A stretch of DNA of 13,435 nt from Pseudomonadota bacterium (lineage in GTDB: Bacteria > Pseudomonadota > Alphaproteobacteria > Rhizobiales > Rhizobiaceae): assembly GCA_023444445.1 (NCBI GenBank), contig JAEXMK010000224.1, positions 1 to 13,435 on the forward strand. Direction: 5' to 3'. The notes under the pieces are model-generated. The model did not search any database, was not told where the DNA came from, and was given only the letters and a program-made list of their open reading frames with translations. A program made the translations under genes and the position numbers. Shown here one piece after another: positions 1-7,498 of the stretch. Numbering within the stretch: position 1 is the stretch's first letter; every line of letters starts with the position of its first letter.

Positions 1-117
1 CTCAAGGGGGGAGATCGGCAGGAGGCGCGACCTCCACTTCGTTCTCAAGCTTTGATATGAGCGAGACCTTGCCACATATCGATCTCCCCCCTTGAGGGGG
101 AGATGCCCGGCAGGGCA
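1..117. repeat. Palindromic intergenic repeat, two facing copies (left one cut by the window edge)
   Basis: Bases 1-17 are the exact reverse complement of bases 80-96, giving a 17-bp inverted repeat around about 62 bp of unique DNA. The right copy is itself palindromic: atctccccc (82-90) pairs with gggggagat (96-104) around a 5-base loop, and is followed at once by a second small hairpin, tgccc (104-108) with gggca (113-117). The left copy starts at base 1, so its outer part lies outside the window. I recall C-rich elements of this appearance as dispersed repeats in Rhizobium, Agrobacterium and Mesorhizobium; that is memory, not a search. Short ORFs can be read through it, but they only reflect the repeat. 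Confidence 0.75.
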
Positions 118-184
118 GAGGGGGGTAAGCTCCACTCACCCTCGACCAGTCGCCAATGGACAGCCTCCTGAAAGCCCACACCTA

Positions 185-233
185 GAGCATCGGAACGAAA
201 AGTGTATTGCCGTTTTCGGAATCTCCAATGCTC
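185..233. repeat. Second palindromic intergenic repeat (GAGCATCGGA family)
   Basis: gagcatcgga (185-194) pairs with tccaatgctc (224-233) with one mismatch in ten, and inside it cgaaaa (196-201) pairs with ttttcg (213-218). The result is a two-step imperfect hairpin, unrelated in sequence to the C-rich repeat at 1-117. From memory, near-identical units built on 'GAGCATCGGA..CGAAAAGTG' are very common between genes in Rhizobiaceae. It sits just downstream of the terminator of the extensin-like gene, so it may form the distal end of that 3' region, but no function can be read from it. Confidence 0.65.
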
Positions 234-283
234 AAACAAAAACTGAGAGCCGCGGCACCGATCTCGATTTATCTCGCGGCTCT
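233..283 (-). terminator. Rho-independent terminator of the extensin-like gene
   Basis: On the minus strand a perfect 9-bp stem AGAGCCGCG/CGCGGCTCT (275-283 with 246-254) is followed by CAGTTTTTGTTTG. The stem begins inside the stop codon (282-284), so coding and terminator sequence overlap. The loop is long (20 bases), but the GC-rich stem plus T-rich tail directly after a gene end makes an intrinsic terminator the simplest reading. Confidence 0.7.
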
Positions 284-1580
284 AATCACAATGCCTGTAA
301 CCCGACTTGCGGGTGCGCAGGTCGAAGTGGAAATGGTTCCAGTGGTTGGGATCGCTGCCCGGCCCGAGAACGGTCGAGAAGTATTTGCAGCTGTCGGACC
401 TGACCGCTTTCAGCAGCGCCTTTTCGCGGAAAGCGAAGAAGCTCTTGCTGCGCACGTCGATCTCCTTGCCGTTCTTCAGCGTGATGGTGCCGATATCGAT
501 GGCATTGCCACGCGCATGTTCGGACCAGGGATTGCTGGAACGGGAATTCATCTTGCGGCAGGAATAACCACCCATCGGCGTGATGCGGCCGACGCCTGAG
601 AGGTAACGGAAGCGCGAGGATGGCACGAGTTCGAACTTCACCCATTTGGCAAAAGCAAGCGTGACCTGGCAATTGAGCTTCACGGCCGGGCGGATGGCGA
701 CGCCGCTGGCAAGTCCGCTGAGTTCGATCGGATAATCGATGCCGCAGGTCGGGCCGTCGGCAATACGGGCGACGTCGCGGAAGGCGACGCCGAGGCGGCG
801 CAATTCGCTGCGGCAGGCGACTTCGGAAGACGGCATGACGCCAGGTGGCATCGACCGGTTGCTTTGCATCCCACCACCCGCCATCGGATCGTTTGGCATG
901 AGCATGGCGACCTCCTCGACCGGCTGGCGGCGGGAGGAAGAGCCGAGTGGCGGCGGCGGAATGAGCCGCGACTGGCTGGCGGCCGGTTGCCGCCGTGGGG
1001 GCGAAACGGCCACCGGATTGTCGGTGCCGATGCCGTCCACCACCGGCTGCGCCGACGAGCCTTCGGCAATGTCGGCATCCTGCTCTTCGGCAAGCCCGCG
1101 GACCGGCTCCACGCCCAGCATGGAATCCATGTTTACGCCGCCTTCGCCTTCAGCGATCTGGTTGCTGGCCATCTGCTGCCCGGGCATGGTCTGGGCCTGC
1201 ATGGTCTGGCTCTGCATGGTCTGCGCCGGCGCGGTCGCATGACCGCTGGCCGCCATGCGCGCCTGATGCTGGGATTCGAGTGTCGAATAACCCTGCGCGC
1301 CCTGAGGCGATTGCAGCAGCGGGTCCTGCGAGGCGTAAGGTTCCGGCATCGGCTGCGAAACGGCGGAGGAATAATCAGCGCCCTGCCCGACGCTCCCGGC
1401 CTGATTGACCGCGCCCGCCGGCGCACTGTAGCCCTGCTGCCGCGACGCGCGAATGGCGCTGACGCGCGTGGTGCCGTCCACCTCGGCCGGAGGCACGAGA
1501 CCCTCCGCCGAACACGACACCATGACCGTGGAAATCATCAGCAACGTCACAAGACGACGCGGAAGGGAAACATACGCCAT
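282..1580 (-). CDS. Extensin-like C-terminal domain protein, probable lipoprotein
   Basis: A 432-residue protein whose C-terminal half (about residues 255-432) matches my knowledge of the bacterial extensin-like C-terminal domain (PF06904). The ATG at 1580 is chosen because it follows AGGG by 7 bases and begins a signal sequence; an in-frame TTG at 1619 would add 13 residues ahead of it. The N-terminus has two arginines, a hydrophobic stretch and MVSC at 20-23, a lipobox-like site, so lipidation at Cys23 is likely. Residues about 50-240 are low-complexity, rich in Gln, Met, Ser and Pro, with QTM repeats near 121-134, and look like a flexible linker. The domain carries SEHARGNAID (His355, Asp362) and HWNHFHFD (His413, His416, His418), the pattern of zinc ligands in LAS/MD-type peptidases that cut peptidoglycan peptides. 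Catalytic activity is inference. It is monocistronic, with its own terminator overlapping the stop codon. Confidence 0.85.
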   Translation of the reverse strand: MAYVSLPRRLVTLLMISTVMVSCSAEGLVPPAEVDGTTRVSAIRASRQQGYSAPAGAVNQAGSVGQGADYSSAVSQPMPEPYASQDPLLQSPQGAQGYSTLESQHQARMAASGHATAPAQTMQSQTMQAQTMPGQQMASNQIAEGEGGVNMDSMLGVEPVRGLAEEQDADIAEGSSAQPVVDGIGTDNPVAVSPPRRQPAASQSRLIPPPPLGSSSRRQPVEEVAMLMPNDPMAGGGMQSNRSMPPGVMPSSEVACRSELRRLGVAFRDVARIADGPTCGIDYPIELSGLASGVAIRPAVKLNCQVTLAFAKWVKFELVPSSRFRYLSGVGRITPMGGYSCRKMNSRSSNPWSEHARGNAIDIGTITLKNGKEIDVRSKSFFAFREKALLKAVRSDSCKYFSTVLGPGSDPNHWNHFHFDLRTRKSGYRHCD

Positions 1581-1586
1581 ACAAGA

Positions 1587-1627
1587 ACCCTGTACCTTCA
1601 GCGGCCGCAATCGCGGCAATACAGGGT
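1587..1627 (-). promoter_or_regulatory. Nested inverted repeat in the leader of the extensin-like gene
   Basis: accctgta (1587-1594) is the exact complement of tacagggt (1620-1627), and between them gccgc (1604-1608) pairs with gcggc (1613-1617). In the minus-strand transcript the outer stem would bury the AGGG that serves as ribosome-binding site for the ATG at 1580. It could modulate translation; no regulator or ligand can be named. The minor inner hairpin includes a NotI-type sequence. Confidence 0.4.
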
Positions 1628-1700
1628 AAATTTAAAGAAATGAGGTAAATGAAACCTTATTGGTTGCGGGAAATAACGAATGGTCCTGTTTCGTACCGCT

Positions 1701-1734
1701 TCAAACAGAAAGGGCGCCGCCAAAGCCGCGCCCT
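1701..1734 (-). terminator. Likely terminator of the chemoreceptor gene
   Basis: On the minus strand, 22 bases past the chemoreceptor stop, AGGGCGC pairs with GCGCCCT, followed after one mismatch by two further pairs and a TTTG loop (1711-1734). The next bases are TTCTGTTTG, a modest T-rich tail. The stem is strong and the tail imperfect, so this is a probable rather than certain intrinsic terminator. Confidence 0.5.
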
Positions 1735-1755
1735 CCCCGCTATCTCAAATGGACG

Positions 1756-3570
1756 TCAAGCCGCCCGCGACACCGCGTGCCCGGAGGCCTGACCCAGTTC
1801 GAAACGCGAAAGCAGTGCCCGCAGCTGCTGGCTCTCCTGGGCCAGTGTCTGGCTGGCCGCCGTCGTTTCTTCCACCATGGCGGCATTCTGCTGGGTCATC
1901 TGGTCCATGTGGTTGACGGAGGTATTGATCTCCTGCAGGCCCGTCGCCTGCTCCCGCGCCGCTGTCGCGATGGAATTGACATGGCCTTCAACGCGGTTGA
2001 CCAGCGCCACGATCTCGTCCAGCGCATCGCCGGTGGAACGCACCAGCGCGACACCACCGCCCACCTCTTCGGCTGAGCGATTGATGAGCGCCTTGATCTC
2101 CTTGGCGGCGTTGGCGGAGCGTTGCGCGAGTTCACGTACCTCCTGCGCCACCACGGCAAAACCACGCCCCGCCTCGCCCGCTCGCGCTGCCTCGACACCG
2201 GCATTCAGTGCCAGCAGATTGGTCTGGAAAGCGATCTCGTCGATGACGGAGATGATCTGCCCGATGCGTTTCGAGGAATCCTCGATGCGCCCCATGGCAT
2301 CGACGGCATTACGGACGATCTCACCCGAACGGCCGGCGCTTGTTTTCGTGTCCTGCACCATCTGCCGGGCTTCATTGGCCCGTTCCGAGGCGGTGCGCAC
2401 CGTCGCAGTGATCTCGTCAAGAGCCGCCGCCGTTTCCTCCAGCGCCGCCGCCTGCTGTTCGGTGCGGCGGGAGAGATTGCCGGTGGCACCGCTGATGTCG
2501 GAGGCGCTATCATTGACGACATGCCCGGTTCTGGCAATCGCCTCGATCGCGCCATGCAGAGCGCCGACCGCACGATTGAAATCCACACGCAGCTTTTCGT
2601 AATCCGCGCCGATATCGGCAAGTTCGACCGTCAAGTCGCCATTGGCAAGCGCCTCGAGCGCATGGCCAAGCCGCTCCATGGCATGGGCCTGGCGTTCGGA
2701 GGCGGAGCGCAGAACCATCTCGTTGCCATGTCGCGCCTCCTCCAGCGCCCGCTGCTGGTCTGCCTCGCGGGCCTGTAACGCACTGCGCTCATTGACGCTG
2801 TCACGCAGCACCAGAAGCGCCTGGGCAATCGCACCGATTTCATTGCGGCGGTCGGCAAACTGGATTTCGGCCGTGCCGTCACCATCGGCGATACGCTTCA
2901 TGCTCTGGCGGATGAGATCGATCGGCCGCGTCACACTGCGCACCACAAAGGCCGCGACACCAATGACCAGAAGGCCCACCACGACACAAAGGCCGCCATT
3001 AAAATAGGCGTCGCGCCAGAATACCGCCTCGAGATCATCGACATAAACACCGGTGCCGACAATCCAGCCCCAGGGGGCGAAGCCGGCTACATGGGAAAAT
3101 TTCTCGACCGGCTCGGGTGTACCGGGCTTCGGCCAGTAATAATCGACAAAACCTTGACCGCCCGCCTTCACCGTCTTCACGAATTCGACGAACAGCGCCT
3201 TGCCGTTCGGATCCTTGTTGGCGGTGAGGTCCGTGCCGTTCATTTCAGGCTTGATCGGATGCATCACCATGGTCGGATGCATGTCGTTGATCCAGAAATA
3301 GCCGCTGCCATTGCCGTAGCGCATGGCCGCAATCGTCGTCTTCGCCTGCTGTTGCGCCGCCTCCCGCGTCAGGCTTCCGCCCTGCTCCAGCTGGTAATAT
3401 TGCTTGAGAATGGCGACGGCTGTCTCATTCATCGCCGCAAGCCCGGCCTTGCGCTCGCGCTCCATCTCGCGATAGCTTTCAAACAGGCTGAATGTGAGCG
3501 CCGCGGCCAGTATTGCCAGAAACAATGCGACAAGCGCATAAAGGCGCATAGATATTGTTACGTTTTTCAT
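1756..3570 (-). CDS. Methyl-accepting chemotaxis protein with sCache sensor domain
   Basis: A 604-residue transmembrane chemoreceptor. The ATG at 3570 is preceded by GGGGGGAAC, a good ribosome-binding site; a TTG 18 codons upstream is less likely. Order: membrane helix about 10-28, periplasmic single-Cache domain about 32-187 (YFWIND near 91-96 and [15 protein letters not shown] near 165-179 are typical of sCache_2), second membrane helix about 193-211, a HAMP domain to about 265, a second HAMP-like segment about 295-345, then the cytoplasmic coiled-coil signalling domain. The conserved hairpin tip that contacts CheA and CheW spans about 445-475 ([20 protein letters not shown] and onward), with AGV where many families have AAI, a variant I recall as common in rhizobia. 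There is no CheR-docking pentapeptide at the C-terminus. The ligand cannot be predicted; sCache domains often bind small carboxylates. No che genes lie nearby, so it is a stand-alone receptor. Confidence 0.93.
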   Translation of the reverse strand: MKNVTISMRLYALVALFLAILAAALTFSLFESYREMERERKAGLAAMNETAVAILKQYYQLEQGGSLTREAAQQQAKTTIAAMRYGNGSGYFWINDMHPTMVMHPIKPEMNGTDLTANKDPNGKALFVEFVKTVKAGGQGFVDYYWPKPGTPEPVEKFSHVAGFAPWGWIVGTGVYVDDLEAVFWRDAYFNGGLCVVVGLLVIGVAAFVVRSVTRPIDLIRQSMKRIADGDGTAEIQFADRRNEIGAIAQALLVLRDSVNERSALQAREADQQRALEEARHGNEMVLRSASERQAHAMERLGHALEALANGDLTVELADIGADYEKLRVDFNRAVGALHGAIEAIARTGHVVNDSASDISGATGNLSRRTEQQAAALEETAAALDEITATVRTASERANEARQMVQDTKTSAGRSGEIVRNAVDAMGRIEDSSKRIGQIISVIDEIAFQTNLLALNAGVEAARAGEAGRGFAVVAQEVRELAQRSANAAKEIKALINRSAEEVGGGVALVRSTGDALDEIVALVNRVEGHVNSIATAAREQATGLQEINTSVNHMDQMTQQNAAMVEETTAASQTLAQESQQLRALLSRFELGQASGHAVSRAA

Positions 3571-3640
3571 GTTCCCCCCAACATCGCCGAATGCACTTTG
3601 ACCAGCCGATCTTAGAGGGAACAAATTTATTATTGCTAAA

Positions 3641-3692
3641 TACGATTGTTATACGATCGTCTTATTCGGAAGCTCAACGGGAATATAATTCC
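3641..3692. promoter_or_regulatory. AT-rich divergent region with short repeats (possible operator)
   Basis: Between the divergent chemoreceptor and DUF1883 genes the DNA is unusually AT-rich. tacgat occurs at 3641-3646 and again at 3652-3657, an 11-bp phase close to one helical turn, extending to an 8-of-10 match. ggaat/attcc forms a short palindrome at 3680-3692. These could be regulator sites, but each is short and chance remains possible. I could not assign -35/-10 boxes with confidence. Confidence 0.25.
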
Positions 3693-3811
3693 GCATTGCA
3701 AATTGCGACAACAGGCATGAAATTTCAGGCCCGCCGGCGGCATTTAAAGACACCGTTAACCCTGCCGCCCCTATCCTCATTGACCGAAATGACTCTATAG
3801 GGAGGCACTCG

Positions 3812-4126
3812 ATGGCCCGGCCGAATTTCCGCTATACGCATTATGACCTGAAGGAACTGCGGGCTGGCACCACCCTTGAAATATCGCTGTCGGCCGTCAA
3901 CAATGTCCGGCTGATGACGGGCGCGAATTTCCAGCGTTTTACCGAATTGCTCGACTTCAAATATCTCGGTGGCGTCGCCAAAAAATCGCCAATCCGCATT
4001 GCCGTTCCAGAAACCATGCACTGGCACCTGATCATTGATGCCGAGGGCCATAGCGGCCTGGCGGAATCCTCAGTCAAGATGCTGCCGGCGCAGCCGCAGG
4101 CAACGCTCCAGCGCAAGGCATCCTGA
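3812..4126 (+). CDS. DUF1883 domain-containing protein
   Basis: A 104-residue soluble protein with no signal peptide or membrane segment. The start is well fixed: GGGAGG lies 6 bases before the ATG. The sequence follows the DUF1883 family (PF08980) nearly end to end: an N-terminal block (NFRYTHYDL at 5-13), NNVRLMTGANFQRF (30-43), GGVAKKSPIRIAVP (53-66) and the aromatic HWHLIIDAEG (70-79), ending in a short variable tail. The predicted fold is small and beta-rich. The function of this family is unknown to me; in other bacteria the domain occurs alone or joined to signalling domains such as TIR, which tells little here. It is transcribed alone, divergent from the chemoreceptor and convergent with rarA. 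Confidence 0.85.
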   Translation: MARPNFRYTHYDLKELRAGTTLEISLSAVNNVRLMTGANFQRFTELLDFKYLGGVAKKSPIRIAVPETMHWHLIIDAEGHSGLAESSVKMLPAQPQATLQRKAS

Positions 4127-4130
4127 TTTC

Positions 4131-4175
4131 TTTTAAAAACAGTGAGTTGTTTCGATTTCACGACTCACTTTGCAA
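4131..4175. terminator. Bidirectional terminator between DUF1883 gene and rarA
   Basis: A 9-bp stem, agtgagttg (4141-4149) with cgactcact (4161-4169) including one G-T pair, lies between the two convergent stop codons. On the minus strand it is followed by GTTTTTAAAAG, so it works best for rarA; the plus-strand tail is only weakly T-rich. It is 15 bases past the DUF1883 stop and about 70 past that of rarA. Confidence 0.55.
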
Positions 4176-4239
4176 GCCACCTGATTCTTTTTCTCAAGTT
4201 CCACGGCGAATACAAGCATCGCTCCGGCCGCATGCACGC

Positions 4240-5556
4240 CTAGCGGGACCCGCGCTCGCGGCGCAGCTTTACCCACCAGTCGAGACGTTTGCGGATTTCC
4301 CGCTCGAACCCCCTGTCCGGCGGATCGTAAAAGGTCGTACGTCCCATTTTCTCCGGGAAATAATCCTGCCCGGAAAAGGCATCCGGTTCGTCATGGTCGT
4401 AACGGTAACCGTCGCCATACCCCTCGCCCTTCATGAGCTTGGTCGGCGCGTTCAGAATATGTTTCGGCGGCACCAGTGAGCCGTTTTCCTTGGCTGCCCG
4501 CATCGCCGACTTGAAGGCAGTATAAACGGCATTGGATTTCGGCGCGGTGGCGAGATAAACGCAGGCCTGTGCCAATGCGAGTTCACCTTCCGGTGAGCCG
4601 AGATAATCATAGGCATCTTTGGCGGCATTGCAGACGACGAGCGCCTGCGGATCGGCAAGGCCGATATCCTCCACCGCCATACGCACCAGCCGCCGCCCGA
4701 GATAAAGCGGGTCTTCACCGGCATCGAACATGCGGGCGAGATAATAAAGTGCCGCATCCGGGTCCGAACCGCGCACGGACTTATGCAGCGCCGATATGAG
4801 ATTGTAGTGACCGTCCTGGCTCTTGTCGTAAACCGGCGCGCGGCGCTGCACGATGCGTGTCAGCCCCTCGGTATCGAAAGTCTCGTCCTTGCGCGCCGCC
4901 CGCCAGACCTCTTCGGCAAGCGTCAGCACCGCTCGGCCATCGCCATCGGCCATGCGGATCAGGCTTGCCCGCGCCTCTTCCGTCAACGGCAGAGGCTTGC
5001 CCTCGGCCTCCTCGGCGCGCTTCAGAAGTTCACTGAGGCTATCCTCGTCATGCGAACCGAAGGTCAGGACACGCGCCCGCGACAGAAGAGCGGCATTAAG
5101 TTCGAAGGACGGGTTTTCCGTGGTGGCACCCACGAGGATGATGGTGCCATCTTCCATGACCGGCAGGAAACTATCCTGCTGGGCCCGGTTGAAACGATGG
5201 ATTTCGTCGACGAAAAGCAGCGTCTGCCGGCCATTCATCCGGCGCGTGCGCGCCGCCTCGAAAACCTTCTTGAGGTCAGCGACACCGGAAAAGATCGCTG
5301 AGATCTGCTCGAAAGCCAGCCCCGCCTCGCCGGAAAGCAGACGGGCAACCGTCGTCTTGCCCGTTCCCGGCGGCCCCCAGAATATCATCGACCCGAGGGA
5401 GCCGCTGTCGATCATGCGGCGCAGAACGCCCTCTTCACCCGTCAGATGTGGCTGCCCGCTCACCTCCGCCAGCGTTTTCGGACGCAGGCGATCGGCAAGA
5501 GGCCGCCGGTTGGCGACCTCCACGGGCACTTGCGGGGCGAAGAGGTCATCGCTCAT
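4240..5556 (-). CDS. rarA: Replication-associated recombination protein A (RarA/MgsA), AAA+ ATPase
   Basis: A 438-residue cytoplasmic AAA+ ATPase of the clamp-loader-related RarA/MgsA/WRNIP1 family, which acts at stalled or gapped replication forks with SSB. Visible motifs: Walker A GPPGTGKTT (61-69), Walker B LLFVDEIH (113-120), sensor-1 GATTENPS (143-150) and arginine-finger region LLSRARV (157-163). The C-terminal half has the family block YDKSQDGHYNLISALHKSVR (243-262), which belongs to the oligomerisation part, followed by DPLYLGRRLVRMAVEDIGLA (282-301). Length and order are normal for the family. The ATG at 5556 overlaps the TGA of the upstream protease gene as ATGA, so the two genes are very probably co-transcribed and translationally coupled. 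Pairing a fork-rescue ATPase with a periplasmic protease has no obvious biochemical logic; the order protease then rarA near rplQ is one I recall from other Rhizobiales. Confidence 0.95.
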   Translation of the reverse strand: MSDDLFAPQVPVEVANRRPLADRLRPKTLAEVSGQPHLTGEEGVLRRMIDSGSLGSMIFWGPPGTGKTTVARLLSGEAGLAFEQISAIFSGVADLKKVFEAARTRRMNGRQTLLFVDEIHRFNRAQQDSFLPVMEDGTIILVGATTENPSFELNAALLSRARVLTFGSHDEDSLSELLKRAEEAEGKPLPLTEEARASLIRMADGDGRAVLTLAEEVWRAARKDETFDTEGLTRIVQRRAPVYDKSQDGHYNLISALHKSVRGSDPDAALYYLARMFDAGEDPLYLGRRLVRMAVEDIGLADPQALVVCNAAKDAYDYLGSPEGELALAQACVYLATAPKSNAVYTAFKSAMRAAKENGSLVPPKHILNAPTKLMKGEGYGDGYRYDHDEPDAFSGQDYFPEKMGRTTFYDPPDRGFEREIRKRLDWWVKLRRERGSR

Positions 5557-6959
5557 CGCAGGAACTGCCGGATACGCTGCCCGTCACGCAGGATTTCCAC
5601 CCGCCAGAAACCGGGATTGTCGTCCAGCGCCCTCTCAACCGCAGCGGTGGAACCGATATCCGCACCGTTCAGCGACAGGATGACGTCCTTTGGCTGGAAG
5701 CCGACGCGATAGGCCGGTGAGCCGCGCTTCACATCGGTAATGACGACGCCCGTCACCTGTGAAGGCATGCGCAATTCATCGGCAAGCTTCGGCGAGAGGT
5801 TGGCGACGGTAGCGCCCGCGAAGGGATTGCGGCCTTCGAGCAGACGCTCGTCACGCGGCGCGGTTTCCGGTGCCGTATTGAGAGCGATGGTCACCTTCTT
5901 CTCTTTGCCCTTTTCCACAACCGTCAATTCGGCCGATTTGCCGATGCCGGCCGTCGTCAGACGATAACCCAGCGCATCGGGATGCTCGACTTCAAGGCCA
6001 TTGACGGCAATTACCACCTGTCCGGGTTCGATACCCGCCTTTTCCGCCGGACCGCCCTTCGTGACGCTGACGACAAGCGCACCACGGGCGCGGTGCAGGC
6101 CGAGCGCTTCCGCGACATCCGACGTCACCGGATCGAAAGTTGCGCCGATATAGGGCCGCTGGAAGTTCACATCGCCCCGCTCGGCGGCAGCCACGAAAAC
6201 CCGGACCAGATTGGCCGGGATTGCGAAGCCGATGCCGTTGGACCCGCCGCCCTTGGAAAAGATAGCGGTATTGATGCCGATCAGTTCACCCGCCATGTTC
6301 ATCAGCGCACCGCCGGAATTACCGGGGTTGATGGAGGCGTCGGTCTGAATGAAGAAGCCGAAATCACCCTGCGTCACCTGGTTGCGGGCAAGGCCGGAGA
6401 CGATGCCGCTCGTTACCGTCTGGCCGACCCCGAACGGGTTGCCGATGGCGAGCACCAGATCACCGACCTCGATCTTGTCGGAATCGCCGAGCGACAGCAC
6501 GGGGAACTGCTCCTTAGCGTCGATCTGCAATATGGCGAGATCGACGCGATCGTCCTTCAATAGCACCTTGGACGAAAACTCCCGACCATCCGCCAGCGCC
6601 ACCTTGATGTCGTCAGCGCCATCGATGACATGATTGTTGGTCACCACAAGACCGCCTGCCGTTACGATGACGCCCGACCCCAGCGATGACTGCTTTTCCG
6701 TGCGGTTCGGCATCTGCTGGCCGAAGAACTGCTCGAAGAAGGGATCACCGGCAAAGGGCGACAGACGCCGCTGCACCACGCGCTCGGCGTAGACATTCAC
6801 CACAGCACCTGCGGTACGCTTCACCAGCGGCGCGAAGGAAAGTTGCATTTCCGTGTGGCTTGCCGGCACGGTCTTGTTATCCTGCGCCCCGGCGCCCACG
6901 GGCAGGAGAACGAGCGCGGCGAAAAAGCCGGTGGACAGATACTTCAACACGCTTCGCAT
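5553..6959 (-). CDS. Do/HtrA-family periplasmic serine protease (DegP/DegQ-like)
   Basis: A 468-residue exported protease-chaperone for misfolded envelope proteins. The ATG at 6959 is chosen because GAGGAA precedes it by about 5 bases and it starts a classic signal peptide (cleavage likely after about residue 25, GAGA); ATGs 12 and 18 bases upstream have no ribosome-binding site. The trypsin-like domain carries the triad His110 (VVTNNHVIDGA), Asp140 (DDRVDLAILQ) and Ser215 (NPGNSGGAL). Two PDZ domains follow, about 269-361 and 378-468, as in DegP/DegQ. The segment before the triad includes DPFFEQFFGQQ, the LA-loop region, short as in DegQ-like members, so I do not pick between DegP and DegQ. 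It is the first gene of an operon with rarA (4-bp overlap). Rhizobia usually have several paralogues, so no symbol is given. Confidence 0.93.
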   Translation of the reverse strand: MRSVLKYLSTGFFAALVLLPVGAGAQDNKTVPASHTEMQLSFAPLVKRTAGAVVNVYAERVVQRRLSPFAGDPFFEQFFGQQMPNRTEKQSSLGSGVIVTAGGLVVTNNHVIDGADDIKVALADGREFSSKVLLKDDRVDLAILQIDAKEQFPVLSLGDSDKIEVGDLVLAIGNPFGVGQTVTSGIVSGLARNQVTQGDFGFFIQTDASINPGNSGGALMNMAGELIGINTAIFSKGGGSNGIGFAIPANLVRVFVAAAERGDVNFQRPYIGATFDPVTSDVAEALGLHRARGALVVSVTKGGPAEKAGIEPGQVVIAVNGLEVEHPDALGYRLTTAGIGKSAELTVVEKGKEKKVTIALNTAPETAPRDERLLEGRNPFAGATVANLSPKLADELRMPSQVTGVVITDVKRGSPAYRVGFQPKDVILSLNGADIGSTAAVERALDDNPGFWRVEILRDGQRIRQFLR

Positions 6960-6989
6960 GTGATTCCTCATCGTCATCAGTATGATGGA

Positions 6990-7016
6990 GTTATAACGCC
7001 AAAGCCTGTAAAGCAA
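6990..7016 (-). promoter_or_regulatory. Possible promoter of the protease-rarA operon
   Basis: The minus strand has TATAAC (6990-6995), five of six bases of the -10 consensus, 30 bases ahead of the chosen ATG. A TTGCTT lies 15 bases further upstream (7011-7016); that spacing is short for a standard promoter, so only the -10 box has real support. No heat-shock sigma-32-type signature was recognised. Confidence 0.25.
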
Positions 7017-7131
7017 AGAGCGGCAAGATGATGGCCATGATTTTCCAGGCGGGGACCGGTTCACGCAATTGGAACCAACAGAACCCCTTTTCGGTTTCAG
7101 CCGACAATACTGTCGTTAAAAGAGACGATCC

Positions 7132-7482
7132 ATGCATCTGAAACCCACCCTCCTCGCCTCCGGCATTCTCCTCGCCTCCTCCCTCGTTTCACCGGTCAGC
7201 GCGGCAAGCTTCGATTGCACCAAGCCCGATCTGGCGGCCGACGAAAAAGCGATCTGCGATAATCGCGCACTGAACGATCAGGATGTGAAGATGGCCACCA
7301 CCTTCGACATCCTCACCCAGCTGATGGCGATGGGCGCGCGCGACACCTTGCGCGACGAACAGAGCAAGTGGCTGAAGAAGCGCCAGGAATGCGCAGCCGA
7401 TGTGCCCTGCCTGACGGGTGCCTATGAGGAACGGATGAAGCGCCTCGGCGAAGCGTTCCAGAGCATCAACCGCCCGCTCTGA
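7132..7482 (+). CDS. Secreted LprI-like (DUF1311) protein
   Basis: A 116-residue exported protein. Residues 1-24 or 1-25 form a Sec signal peptide ending in PVSAA. The mature part has the layout of the lysozyme-inhibitor LprI-like N-terminal domain (PF07007, formerly DUF1311): SFDCTKPDLAADEKAICDN (26-44), then DEQSKWLKKRQEC (75-87) and CLTGAYEERMKRL (93-105). The four cysteines (29, 42, 87, 93) match the disulfide positions of the family. Mycobacterial LprI inhibits lysozyme, but most proteobacterial relatives are untested, so lysozyme inhibition here is only a possibility. The start follows AAAAGAGACG, a moderate ribosome-binding site. The gene stands alone, divergent from the protease and ending 16 bases from the convergent hydrolase gene. 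Confidence 0.85.
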   Translation: MHLKPTLLASGILLASSLVSPVSAASFDCTKPDLAADEKAICDNRALNDQDVKMATTFDILTQLMAMGARDTLRDEQSKWLKKRQECAADVPCLTGAYEERMKRLGEAFQSINRPL

Positions 7483-7498
7483 TCGTTATCGCCTACTC

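Noticed and set aside
45..239. 64-codon minus-strand ORF at the left edge
   Set aside because: It runs through both palindromic repeats; its sequence is the translation of the repeat, a familiar source of false small genes.
864..1643. Plus-strand ORF (259 codons) opposite the extensin-like gene
   Set aside because: Low-complexity His/Arg-rich translation with no domain or start signal; it mirrors the repetitive linker of the real gene.
7483..7498. Terminator between the convergent LprI-like and hydrolase genes
   Set aside because: The 16-base gap and its flanks hold no stem followed by T; the two transcripts probably overlap.
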